From positions 1 through 9,984 of the forward strand of contig JAOUEB010000019.1 of assembly GCA_029858925.1 (NCBI GenBank): DNA of 9,984 nucleotides, given 5' to 3'. The notes beneath the pieces were generated by a model. It searched no databases. It was not told where the DNA came from and saw only the letters and a program-made list of their open reading frames with translations. Below are positions 1 to 7,181 of this stretch, piece after piece. Each line of letters starts with the position of its first letter. Position 1 is the stretch's first letter. Made by a program: the position numbers and the translations under genes. Origin of the DNA: Nitrospira sp. Its GTDB lineage: Bacteria; Nitrospirota; Nitrospiria; Nitrospirales; Nitrospiraceae.

Positions 1-32
1 ACAAGAAATCTGACTACACCGCGCCCCATGGC

Positions 33-50
33 GGGCACACACCTGTGCCC
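33..50 (-). repeat. hairpin in the leader of the leftward transcript
   Basis: A perfect 7-bp inverted repeat, GGGCACA and TGTGCCC, is separated by 4 bases. It lies just downstream of the promoter at 65-93 and would fold in the 5' leader of that transcript. No T-rich run follows on either strand, so it is not a standard intrinsic terminator; a role in leader structure or as an smc transcript end is possible but unproven. Confidence 0.35.
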
Positions 51-64
51 ATCCTATCCGTGGG

Positions 65-93
65 CTTATAACAGAGCTTCTAAATGGAGTCAA
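65..93 (-). promoter_or_regulatory. strong sigma70-type promoter reading out of the left edge
   Basis: On the minus strand there is TTGACT (88-93), a spacer of exactly 17 bases, and TATAAG (65-70): five of six matches to each consensus hexamer at the optimal spacing. The predicted start of transcription is near position 58, so the transcript runs leftward out of the window. It begins about 50 bp beyond the smc stop codon and therefore probably drives an unseen gene or RNA to the left, independently of smc. Seen directly; activity is inferred. Confidence 0.55.
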
Positions 94-140
94 GCGATTG
101 CGTTGTGAAGTCCTCTGAACTATTCGACTTTTTAGCCGAA

Positions 141-3100
141 CTAGGCCGGTTGAAGGTCGCCCAACCTCACCGAGACGAGCTTGGATACCCCCGGTTCTTC
201 CATAGTCACCCCGAAGAGGGAATCGGCGATTCCCATGGTCCGCTTGTTGTGGGTAATGACCAGAAACTGGGCGTTCTGCGCCAACTCCCGCAGGACTCCG
301 GTAAACCGGCCGATATTTTCCTCGTCCAGCGGCGCGTCGATTTCATCCAAGAGACAAAACGGCGTCGGCCTGATGAGGAAACTCGCAAACAGCAAGGCCA
401 TCGCCGTGAGGGTCTTCTCCCCCCCAGACAGCATGGTGATGCTTTTCAGACGCTTCCCCGGCGGCTGTGCCACGATGTCGATACCAGGCTCTTGATTCCC
501 CGATCCGTCGCCGTTTTCCGAGGGCTGATCATCGACCAACTGAAGCTCGGCCCGCCCTCCTGGGAAGAACTTGCCAAAGACCTCACTGAACTTCTGCTGC
601 AATTCATTGAACGTGGACACGAACATGTCCTTTGTCGTCCGATGAATCCGTTGAATAATCTCTTTCAATGCGCCGATGGAGTTCGACAAATCCTGCTCCT
701 GCGCGGAGAGGAACGTATGGCGCTCATCGAGCTCTTGATGCTCGCTGATCGCCGCCAGGTTGATCGGGCCCATCCGATCCAATCGGCCGCGCAGCTGCTG
801 CAGCTGCTCCTTCAACTCGGCATCGGGGCGCGGAGCGGGCGCCTCAGCATCCAACGGCTCCACAGCCTCGCCAAGCGTTGTCAGCGGGTCCAACTGATAC
901 GTGCCCGACAAGGTCCCTTCGACGGTCCCCAGTTGCGTCCGAAGTTCCGCGCGGCGGACTTCCGCCCCCATCCGCGCATCTCTGATGACCGACACCTCCC
1001 GCCGCACGCCGTCGAGGCTGCGTTCCACTGATTGACTGGCCGCAACCTGCTGCGCCTGGCGTTCTTGAGCCGCAACCAGCTCTCCTTTGACACGATCGAC
1101 GACTGCGCCGCTCTCTCGGCACAGCGCTTCCTGACGGGCCTGTTCGGCCCGGCTTTGCTCGATCGAACAACGCAGGTTTTCCAGATGCTCTCCCAGCGCA
1201 TGGCGGCGGTGCTCCGACTCCTGAATCTGCTGCGCAACCCGCCCCCGGTTCGCTTGCTCATGTTCCCGTTTCGCACGAAGCGCTTCGGCCGCCAGCCTCG
1301 CATCAGTCACGCGTTCTTGAACAACCCGCACATCGCGATCGATTTGCCCAAGCCGACCCCGGACCGTGCCCAACGCCGCTTCCTGCCTGGTCTTTTCAGC
1401 GATCCATTGGGCCAACTGCGCCTGAATCGACTGGGATTCCTGCTCTAGCCTCTGCCGTTCGCCGATACAAGTCTGAATTTCCGCTGCCACCCCCGTCAAC
1501 CGAAGATCGAGATCGGCAAGCACTTGCTGGAGATTCTCCTCATCCTTGCGCAACGAGAGGTCCTGCATCTCGGCAATGCGAAGCGAATCCGTAAGCCGCC
1601 GTTCTTCCTGCGCCAATGACTGCGCCTGCTCATGCAGAACCGCGCGACGCTCCTTATCCTGCTCAAGCGCCGCGACAAGGGCATGCCGTCTACGTTCGAG
1701 GTCAACCACCTCCCGACGGCGCTCAAGCAGACCTTGTCTGCCCTGCACCTGGCCGCCCGTCACCACCCCCGACGCATCCAATACCTCTCCGGCCAAAGTC
1801 ACGAGAGTCGGACCGTCTGGAGCATTCCACAACCGTTGTTCCCATAACTGAATGGCCCAGTCGAGCGACTCGACGATGACCACGCGATCGAACAGGCAGT
1901 CTCGCGCTTCCACTCGAGCGGCATCGGTTTGAATCAAGTCCACAGCACGGCCCAGCACACCCGCCTGACCGGCGATGGTCGGCCACCAGGCGCCGACTCC
2001 CGCGCTTCCCCATCGCGGCTGCTGAGGGATAAAGCTTCCGCGGCCCAGGGCCTTCTCCTCGAGAAAGCCGATCGCGCGGCGCGCCACCGACGGCTCATCG
2101 ACGAACCACCCATGGACACGCTCTCCTAATACTGCCTCAACCGCACGGTCCATTCCAGGGGGAACCACCAACCATTCGGCGACGGCATCGCGCACACCCG
2201 CACAAGACTTAAGGGCCGTACTTTCGTCGGTACCCTGCCGGCCATAACCCATTTCCTCACGAACCACGCCCTGAAGAGCCTCCAGCCGAGAATCCACTCC
2301 GGCCAACTCTTCCGACCGGCGCAGAATCTGGGGGTCCAGTTCTTGAGCTTCACTCACCACCCTCGCACTGTCTTCCTGGGCCGTGCGTTGTTGGGCTCGA
2401 AGGCTCGTGATCAACCGGTCGGCCTCCCCATACTCATGCCGCAACAGATCATGGCGAGCGAGGGCATCCGCGCGCTGGGCCTGCAGCCCTTCTCGCTCGG
2501 ATGTCATGCCGCTTTCACGCCCGGCCAGGTCCTGCATGCGCGCCGCCAACTGCGCGACGCCTTGCTCCGTATTCGCCACGAGCACGGCCAGCTGCAACAC
2601 ATCACTGCGCCCGCGCTCTTCTTCCTCCACAGCCGCCGCCCGTTGAAGCAGCTGCCCTTCCATGTCGCGATCGAGTTCGCCAAGCGCGCGCTCTTTCGCC
2701 TCCATCTCTTCTTGAACCGAGCTCAACGAGAACTCAATGGACCGAAGCGCCATGGCCAACTCGTCATGCGAGCGCACCAACTCCTCCAGCTCAGCCGACT
2801 CTTGCGTCTGTTGCTCTTCGAACAGTTGGCTCCGATTCCGCTCGACCTCCGCCGCCGTGAGCGCCTGCGCCTGCTGCTGCTCGATCAGCGCCTGTTCTTC
2901 CCGAATCTTGCCGATTGAGTCACCCATGGCGATCGCATTGAGCCGCGCCTGTTCCAGGTCGGCCGTCAGCCGAGCCTGTTCAGCCACTGTGCCGGCCTCT
3001 CGCTGATCCAAGCTGGCCACTTCGGCCTCGATTTCCTGCAATCCGTTTCGGAGCGCCCTGAATTCTCTGGTCAGCAACTCGATCTCGATTCCGCGCGCTT

Positions 3101-3794
3101 CCTGCTGCAACGTCTGGTACGTCCGCGCCTGCCGCGCTTGCCGCTCAAGGGAATTGAGCTGCTTTTTTACTTCTGCAATGATGTCGCGGACACGGAGAAG
3201 GTTTTGCTGGGTGGCTTCGAGCTTTCGCAACGCTTCTGCTTTTTGCTTCTTGTAGCGGATGATGCCGGCGGTTTCTTCGATAAGCTCGCGCCGATCTTGC
3301 GGCGACGCATTCAAGATCTGATCGATCTGGCCCTGCGCGATAACCGTATGCCCCTTACTGCCGGCGCGGGTGTCGAGCAGCAAGCTGCGAATGTCCTTAA
3401 GTCTGCACACGGCTTTATTGACGAGGTACTCGCTCTCTCCATTCCGATAGAGCCGCCGCGTGATCATCAATTCCTGAAATTCCGTCAGCTGAGTAGGCAG
3501 GCCTGAGCCGCCTTCAAGCCTCATGGTCGCCTGATCCAATCCACCGATGGTCAGCGAAACCTCTGCCATCCCCAATGGTTTTCGGAGTTCCGTCCCATTG
3601 AAAATGACATCCTCCATCTTTTCGCTTCTGAGGGTCTTGGTGCTCTGCTCGCCAAGCACCCAGAGAATGGCATCGACCACATTGCTCTTCCCGCTTCCAT
3701 TGGGTCCCACGATCGCGGTCACCCCTTCCGGGAATTGGATCTTCCCGTCAGCAAAGGACTTGAACCCCAACATATCCAATGATTTCAAATGCAT
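141..3794 (-). CDS. smc: chromosome segregation ATPase SMC
   Basis: Structural maintenance of chromosomes protein, 1217 aa, the ATPase of the bacterial condensin SMC-ScpAB that organises and segregates the nucleoid in the cytoplasm. The N-terminal half-head opens with [17 protein letters not shown] and has Walker A GPNGSGKS at 30-37. A long Glu/Gln/Arg-rich coiled coil follows, interrupted by a hinge at about 515-682 that ends in VVTGGQ, then the returning coil. The C-terminal half-head carries the signature LSGGEK (1122-1127), Walker B CLLDE with catalytic Glu 1151, the D-loop, and a switch His at 1182. The start chosen is the ATG at 3794: it gives the canonical N-terminus and has GGTGA 4 bases upstream; an in-frame ATG at 3923 would add 43 residues unlike the family and starts inside a hairpin. 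The C-head has a hydrophilic Gly/Asn/Asp-rich insert at about 1090-1101. Family assignment is secure. Confidence 0.98.
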   Translation of the reverse strand: MHLKSLDMLGFKSFADGKIQFPEGVTAIVGPNGSGKSNVVDAILWVLGEQSTKTLRSEKMEDVIFNGTELRKPLGMAEVSLTIGGLDQATMRLEGGSGLPTQLTEFQELMITRRLYRNGESEYLVNKAVCRLKDIRSLLLDTRAGSKGHTVIAQGQIDQILNASPQDRRELIEETAGIIRYKKQKAEALRKLEATQQNLLRVRDIIAEVKKQLNSLERQARQARTYQTLQQEARGIEIELLTREFRALRNGLQEIEAEVASLDQREAGTVAEQARLTADLEQARLNAIAMGDSIGKIREEQALIEQQQAQALTAAEVERNRSQLFEEQQTQESAELEELVRSHDELAMALRSIEFSLSSVQEEMEAKERALGELDRDMEGQLLQRAAAVEEEERGRSDVLQLAVLVANTEQGVAQLAARMQDLAGRESGMTSEREGLQAQRADALARHDLLRHEYGEADRLITSLRAQQRTAQEDSARVVSEAQELDPQILRRSEELAGVDSRLEALQGVVREEMGYGRQGTDESTALKSCAGVRDAVAEWLVVPPGMDRAVEAVLGERVHGWFVDEPSVARRAIGFLEEKALGRGSFIPQQPRWGSAGVGAWWPTIAGQAGVLGRAVDLIQTDAARVEARDCLFDRVVIVESLDWAIQLWEQRLWNAPDGPTLVTLAGEVLDASGVVTGGQVQGRQGLLERRREVVDLERRRHALVAALEQDKERRAVLHEQAQSLAQEERRLTDSLRIAEMQDLSLRKDEENLQQVLADLDLRLTGVAAEIQTCIGERQRLEQESQSIQAQLAQWIAEKTRQEAALGTVRGRLGQIDRDVRVVQERVTDARLAAEALRAKREHEQANRGRVAQQIQESEHRRHALGEHLENLRCSIEQSRAEQARQEALCRESGAVVDRVKGELVAAQERQAQQVAASQSVERSLDGVRREVSVIRDARMGAEVRRAELRTQLGTVEGTLSGTYQLDPLTTLGEAVEPLDAEAPAPRPDAELKEQLQQLRGRLDRMGPINLAAISEHQELDERHTFLSAQEQDLSNSIGALKEIIQRIHRTTKDMFVSTFNELQQKFSEVFGKFFPGGRAELQLVDDQPSENGDGSGNQEPGIDIVAQPPGKRLKSITMLSGGEKTLTAMALLFASFLIRPTPFCLLDEIDAPLDEENIGRFTGVLRELAQNAQFLVITHNKRTMGIADSLFGVTMEEPGVSKLVSVRLGDLQPA

Positions 3795-3852
3795 CGATTC
3801 ACCATTTTGTATAAGGGTACGCCGGTGGTTAATGAGGGGAAAAAGATCTGAC

Positions 3853-3881
3853 CTTGTAACATACAGGTCCGGATAAATCAA
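3853..3881 (-). promoter_or_regulatory. smc: possible smc promoter
   Basis: On the minus strand TTGATT (3876-3881), a 17-base spacer and TACAAG (3853-3858) make a plausible sigma70-like promoter with four or five matches per hexamer. It would start transcription near 3846 and leave a leader of about 50 bases before the smc ATG. The surrounding sequence is much more A/T-rich than the flanking genes. Weak evidence; smc may also be co-transcribed with ispH. Confidence 0.3.
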
Positions 3882-3912
3882 AATAAAATACAGCAGGTAG
3901 TGGAATAGACGA

Positions 3913-3939
3913 GCGATCCCCACAAGATGTGGGGATCGC
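3913..3939 (-). terminator. perfect 11-bp hairpin between ispH and smc
   Basis: GCGATCCCCAC and GTGGGGATCGC form an uninterrupted 11-bp stem around the 5-base loop AAGAT. It begins 32 bp past the ispH stop codon, on the path from ispH to smc. This is where a terminator would be expected, but neither side is followed by a T run, so it may be a rho-assisted 3' end, a processing or stability hairpin, or a protein-binding palindrome. The repeat is seen directly; the function is inferred. Confidence 0.45.
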
Positions 3940-3971
3940 AGGAGATTTAGTCGAAGAGATTAGTTAGAAGT

Positions 3972-4937
3972 CTATCCGACGATGCCAGCTGTCGACTTAC
4001 CTGCCGATTCGATCTGTACCAGTTCCTTGGGCAAGAGAAACTCGACATCTTCTTCGATCACCGTAAGTTCCTCAACCTCCGAAGGTCCTGATGCGCGCAG
4101 GAACGCCACCACTTCTGTGACCAGCACCTCCGGCGCTGAGGCGCCGGCAGCGATCCCGACCGCCTTGGCTCCCTGCATCCAGGCTGGGTCGATGTCGTTG
4201 GCCGAGTCGATGAGATAGGACGGAATGCCGCACTGTTCCCCCAACTCGCGCAGACGGTTGGAATTCGAACTGTTTGGCGATCCGATGACGAGGATGACGT
4301 CTACCAAGCGAGACAATTCTTTCACGGCATTTTGCCGATTCTGCGTCGCGTAACAGATGTCTTCCTGATGCGGGCCCTTGATGTTCGGAAACCGCTGGTG
4401 CAGCGCGCCGACAATGTCCCGGCATTCATCCACGCTCAATGTCGTCTGCGTGACATACGACAGGTTGATGGTGTTTTCCACATGCAGCTTTTCGACATCC
4501 TCGACCGAGGATACCAGGTGGAATTTGTCTGGGATCTGCCCGAGGGTCCCGATCACTTCCGGATGGCCAGCGTGACCAATGAGGATCAGATCGTATCCCT
4601 GGGTATAGTCACGGTTGACTTCGTTGTGGACCTTGATCACCAGCGGACAGGTCGCATCGATCACGTGCAGGCGGCGGCGATTCGCCTCTTCCCAGACGGA
4701 CTTAGCAACGCCGTGCGCGCTGAAAATGACGACCGATCCTTCCGGCACTTCGTTCAATTCCTCCACGAATACCGCGCCCTTTTGCCGAAGCGAATTCACC
4801 ACATGGCGGCTATGGACGATTTCGTGGCGGACATAGATGGGAGCGCCGTACTTTTTAAGAGAGAGATCCACGATATCAATCGCCCGATCAACCCCGGCGC
4901 AGAATCCACGAGGATTGGCAAGATATATTTTCATCAT
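3972..4937 (-). CDS. ispH: 4-hydroxy-3-methylbut-2-enyl diphosphate reductase
   Basis: IspH (LytB), 321 aa, the iron-sulfur enzyme that performs the last step of the MEP isoprenoid pathway, reducing HMBPP to IPP and DMAPP in the cytoplasm. The three cluster-binding cysteines are present: Cys13 in [10 protein letters not shown], Cys97 in DATCPLV and Cys195 in [10 protein letters not shown]. The substrate-binding His42, His75 and His125, Glu127, the NSSNSNR segment (222-228) and Ser267 in GASAPE are also in place, so the enzyme should be active. Length is normal for the family, with a short Glu-rich C-terminal tail. Two ATGs stand in tandem; AAGGAG (4946-4951) lies 8 bases before the first, which favours it. 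The gene precedes smc on the same strand with a 177-bp gap containing a hairpin, so the two may be separate transcription units. Confidence 0.97.
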   Translation of the reverse strand: MMKIYLANPRGFCAGVDRAIDIVDLSLKKYGAPIYVRHEIVHSRHVVNSLRQKGAVFVEELNEVPEGSVVIFSAHGVAKSVWEEANRRRLHVIDATCPLVIKVHNEVNRDYTQGYDLILIGHAGHPEVIGTLGQIPDKFHLVSSVEDVEKLHVENTINLSYVTQTTLSVDECRDIVGALHQRFPNIKGPHQEDICYATQNRQNAVKELSRLVDVILVIGSPNSSNSNRLRELGEQCGIPSYLIDSANDIDPAWMQGAKAVGIAAGASAPEVLVTEVVAFLRASGPSEVEELTVIEEDVEFLLPKELVQIESAGKSTAGIVG

Positions 4938-4988
4938 CAGAGCGACTCCTTCGGACTGAGTGGCGTGCCTTCGGCAAGGTCTTGCGCG

Positions 4989-4994
4989 AGTGTA
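4989..4994 (-). promoter_or_regulatory. ispH: possible ispH -10 element
   Basis: Minus-strand TACACT, inside the 9-mer CGCTACACT, fits the loose TANNNT form of a -10 box and would place transcription start near 4982, giving a leader of about 45 bases with the strong AAGGAG site in it. No good -35 hexamer lies 16-18 bases upstream. The same 9-mer occurs just before the intact PilZ gene at 5779-5787. Confidence 0.25.
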
Positions 4995-5051
4995 GCGTGC
5001 TCACCTTACGTCAGACCAACCGGTCCAGTCAACACAATTGGCCTGCGGAAG

Positions 5052-5074
5052 ACCACTCATACAGTGTGAGTGGT
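5052..5074. repeat. 8-bp inverted repeat upstream of ispH
   Basis: ACCACTCA (5052-5059) and TGAGTGGT (5067-5074) are perfect inverted copies separated by 7 bases. The position, about 115 bp upstream of ispH, and the near-symmetric form suit either an operator for a dimeric regulator or a hairpin. No T run follows. Confidence 0.35.
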
Positions 5075-5103
5075 ACGTGGCCTCCCGGCTAAGAATCGGG
5101 ACG

Positions 5104-5152
5104 GTGAACCTGTCGAACCGTGAGGCGCCAGGAGCGCCTGACAATGGTTCAC
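5104..5152. repeat. nested inverted repeat, possible structured RNA or hairpin
   Basis: An outer pair GTGAACC (5104-5110) and GGTTCAC (5146-5152) encloses an inner stem AGGCGC/GCGCCT around loop CAGGA, which extends by two more pairs after one G-G mismatch. This would fold into a two-level hairpin on either strand. It lies between divergent genes and ahead of the PilZ remnant. I do not recognise a known riboswitch consensus in it. Confidence 0.35.
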
Positions 5153-5270
5153 GGTGAGTTGTTCGGATCGGGCGATCAACCCGAGGGAACCGAAAGCGGT
5201 ACTTTTGCAATACTCCCACACGCCATGCCACCTAACGTACCGAATATGCCGGCTCCGCCACCTTCTCCCG

Positions 5271-5634
5271 AAAGAGCGCCGAGAATATTATCGCCTCACC
5301 GTTACCCTGCCCCCTCAGCATTCAGCCCGAGACGGACACCACGAAAAACACACTCATAAGAGAAGCCCGTGAATATCAGTGGTGGAGGATCGGGTTGACA
5401 GTCAACAGGCACTACCAGCCCGACCAGACCCTCTCGCTGACCCTGCGTCTTCCCAACCACGTTATCTTCAAAGCCTTCATCGAGGCGTTACGACTTGATC
5501 CCATTCTGTATCCGTCCGATACCTACCGCCTCCGTGCCCGCTTCATCAGAATGACCTCACAGAACCGGGAGGTGTTGATCAGACACATCCTGATAATTCA
5601 GGGAGACCGCCTCAACAAACACTATTCGTCATGA
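5271..5634 (+). pseudogene. PilZ-domain protein gene broken across three reading frames
   Basis: Pieces of one PilZ (c-di-GMP-binding) domain appear in order but in different frames. From 5271 one frame gives KERREYYRLTVTLPPQ, with the RxxxR motif, and stops at 5370. A second frame gives VNISGGG at 5369-5389, matching the [D/N]xSxxG motif, and stops at 5396. A third, from about 5389 to the stop at 5634, gives IGLTVNRHYQ, a beta-rich stretch with TLSLTLRLPN, then YRLRARFIRMTSQNREV and LIRHIL, the usual end of a PilZ barrel. Two one-base losses would rejoin the parts. The true 5' end is unclear; a Pro-rich frame from the ATG at 5225 may be its start. Read alone, the last piece looks like a 79-aa gene with GGAGG six bases before a TTG at 5395, but that GGAGG sits in the Gly codons of the PilZ motif. 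Decay or sequencing error are both possible. Confidence 0.6.
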
Positions 5635-5797
5635 CGGAGGGCACAGCGAATGTAGCGCGGATGGCTGGGCGTACCCCCTCTCATCGACGTGGCGGCACCT
5701 GACCAGACATCTCGCCTTCATCTTACAAGCGACTCAGCACGCCCCCCTAACGAGGTATTCAGTCCAAGCAGGCAACCTCGCTACACTGGCCCCCGTC
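5635..5797. other. 163-bp gap before the intact PilZ gene
   Basis: No open frame of substance is seen. The only notable element is CGCTACACT at 5779-5787, a possible -10 box ending 10 bases before the ATG at 5798, with no Shine-Dalgarno sequence between. If used, it would make a leaderless or nearly leaderless mRNA. Confidence 0.3.
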
Positions 5798-6175
5798 ATG
5801 GAACAGTCAAAACCCTATCAGCGCGAGCACTATCGACTTCCTCTCCCCATATCCTATCCGGTCATGTTTTCCGGCGACGCGACGATCGGTGAAGGCCTTG
5901 TGACGAACCTCTCGGTGTTCGGCTGCACAATTGAATGTGCCGACACTGTGCCGGAGAAGACAACGCTCTTGCTTCGCCTAATCCTGCCCGACCAGAAGGA
6001 ATCGCTCCCGATCGAACAGGCAGAGGTCCGGTGGGTGAAGGGCAAGCAGGTGGGGCTTCGGTTCGGCCAACTGGAGCGGGCGGCCAATCTCCGGCTGCAC
6101 CTCTTCGTGTGGGATCGTATGATCGAACGGCTGCAATCCCTCAAACAAGAAAACTCTCCGCGCTCCTACTCTTGA
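5798..6175 (+). CDS. small PilZ-domain protein, probable c-di-GMP receptor
   Basis: A 125-aa protein made of almost nothing but one PilZ domain, a cytoplasmic fold that binds the second messenger c-di-GMP and passes the signal to partners controlling motility, exopolysaccharide or secretion. The RxxxR motif is REHYR (residues 9-13) and the second motif is NLSVFGC (about 38-44), so both ligand-binding motifs are kept. The beta-barrel region runs to about residue 90 (VRWVKGKQVGLRFGQL), followed by an amphipathic helix and a charged tail. No membrane segment or output domain is present, so it must act through a partner. The ATG gives a start eight residues before RxxxR, normal for the family, although no ribosome binding site precedes it. 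Its 3' end overlaps the convergent membrane-protein gene by 10 bp. It follows a broken PilZ gene on the same strand. Confidence 0.88.
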   Translation: MEQSKPYQREHYRLPLPISYPVMFSGDATIGEGLVTNLSVFGCTIECADTVPEKTTLLLRLILPDQKESLPIEQAEVRWVKGKQVGLRFGQLERAANLRLHLFVWDRMIERLQSLKQENSPRSYS

Positions 6176-7167
6176 CGTTCAGCCGCCTGACGCACCGCAC
6201 CTTTCCCCACCAACGCCAAGCACAGCAGGCCGATACCGATCCAGACTAATTCACGAAATCGCCGCAGCAGGGCGAAGGTAAGGCCGGTGACATCTGTGTA
6301 GCCGAACGCCTTCAACAGCAAGAGATTCCCTCCGTCTTGCGCGCCCAGGCTGCCTGGAATGAAGAAGGTTCCACCTTTGATGAAGACCGCGAGCGCACCG
6401 ATGGAGATGGCCGATAGCACATCTGTGGGACCGCCCAGATAGTAGATGATCACGAACACTTCCAGCGATTCGGCCAGCCAGCCGAAAAAGTACACCCCAG
6501 TGGAGGCATAGAAGGCCGGTTGATGGTGGCTATAGAAATTCAGAATCGTCTGGTCGATCGAACGCAGGTGCTCTTCCTGGGACTCCAGGAATCCAATCCG
6601 CAGCCCTAGCTTCCTGGCCATGCCTAGAATCGACGCGAAGAGCCCACGCCGCTGGATAAGCACAAACCCGGCGATCGAACATACCAGTACCCCCACGCTA
6701 ACCAGTGCCGCCGCAATCGACTGTCCCGCCGAACTTCCGGCGCCCAGAATCCAGAACCCCAGCCCGATCCCTGCCAAAATATAGAGCACCTCGGCAATAG
6801 TCATCGTGGTCTTCGCAATCACGACGGAAGCCGCGCCCTCCGCCATCGGAACGTTGTAGGTCTTGAGCATGTAGGCCTTCAGCGGCTCGCCGCCCAGATA
6901 GGCCGTGGGAGTCGTCATATTCACGACTTCACCGGCTGTGCGGATGGCGAGCAGCCGCCAAAACGGCACCGTCTTCCCGGAACGTCCCAGCACGATTCTC
7001 CACCCATAGGCTTCGACGACATACATGATGAGGGACGGGAGCAGAATGACCACCAAGGCTCCGGGGCCAAGGCGCGCGGCGGCATCGTAGATATTACCGG
7101 GCCCGATGTGCCAGACGAGAAGACCCAGAACGGCGAGACCGATGGTCAGTAGGAGATATCTAAGCAC
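6166..7167 (-). CDS. flippase-like membrane protein, LPG-synthase TM family
   Basis: A 333-aa polytopic membrane protein of the lysylphosphatidylglycerol-synthase transmembrane family (UPF0104/YbhN/AglD type; HpnL in hopanoid loci belongs here). Family landmarks are AGEVVNMTTPTAYLGGEP (78-95) and PGSLGAQDGG (271-280), ending with RRFRELVWIGIG. Hydrophobic segments lie at about 3-21, 36-58, 113-142, 147-171, 217-243, 247-275 and 298-321. No soluble aminoacyl-transferase domain is attached, so lysyl transfer is unlikely; translocation or handling of a polar lipid is the usual guess. It is the last gene of the operon, 14 bp after the phosphatidyltransferase, which suggests it handles that enzyme's product. 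The start is a GTG without a visible ribosome binding site; an in-frame ATG six codons upstream, overlapping the previous stop as ATGA, is cut off by a TGA after three codons. Confidence 0.85.
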   Translation of the reverse strand: MLRYLLLTIGLAVLGLLVWHIGPGNIYDAAARLGPGALVVILLPSLIMYVVEAYGWRIVLGRSGKTVPFWRLLAIRTAGEVVNMTTPTAYLGGEPLKAYMLKTYNVPMAEGAASVVIAKTTMTIAEVLYILAGIGLGFWILGAGSSAGQSIAAALVSVGVLVCSIAGFVLIQRRGLFASILGMARKLGLRIGFLESQEEHLRSIDQTILNFYSHHQPAFYASTGVYFFGWLAESLEVFVIIYYLGGPTDVLSAISIGALAVFIKGGTFFIPGSLGAQDGGNLLLLKAFGYTDVTGLTFALLRRFRELVWIGIGLLCLALVGKGAVRQAAERQE

Positions 7168-7181
7168 GCGTGGTCAGGCAC

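Larger units (their letters stand above)
4938..5270. other. 333-bp intergenic region with repeats, no clear gene
   Basis: This stretch separates ispH (minus) from the plus-strand PilZ remnants. It holds the ispH ribosome binding site (AAGGAG on the minus strand, 4946-4951), a minus-strand TACACT (4989-4994) that could be an ispH -10 element, and an upstream TTGACT (5027-5032) that is too far from it to pair as a standard promoter. Two inverted repeats (5052-5074 and 5104-5152) and a short TCGGG/CCCGA palindrome near 5168-5184 follow. Short open frames are present, but their composition and starts do not support a gene; the last part may be the decayed 5' end of the broken PilZ gene. Confidence 0.5.

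Noticed and set aside
1..32. Possible tRNA 5' part on the minus strand near the left edge
   Set aside because: A GC-rich acceptor-like stretch followed by TAGTCAGA caught the eye, but no D-stem pairing fits and the rest is outside the window.
84..1031. Long plus-strand open frame of 315 codons opposite smc
   Set aside because: It is fully antisense to the conserved SMC C-terminal head, has low-complexity Arg/Leu/Gln-rich sequence without a family, and reflects the GC-rich codon pattern of smc. Other opposite-strand frames over smc, ispH and the right-hand operon were dropped for the same reason.
3795..3923. 43-residue N-terminal extension of SMC from the ATG at 3923
   Set aside because: The extension is unlike any SMC N-terminus, its start lies inside the 11-bp hairpin, and the ATG at 3794 with GGTGA upstream gives the canonical [14 protein letters not shown] start.
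4130..4147. GC-rich perfect hairpin CCGGCGC-TGAG-GCGCCGG
   Set aside because: It lies inside ispH over the conserved GASAPE codons, so Gly/Ala/Pro codon use explains it; no reason to call a regulatory element.
5154..5372. c-di-GMP riboswitch ahead of the PilZ genes
   Set aside because: The context is tempting, but the conserved GEMM core sequences are absent from this stretch.
5395..5634. Stand-alone 79-aa gene with TTG start and GGAGG
   Set aside because: The GGAGG is formed by the glycine codons of the PilZ NISGGG motif in another frame, and the protein is the C-terminal part of a PilZ barrel; treated as part of a broken gene instead.
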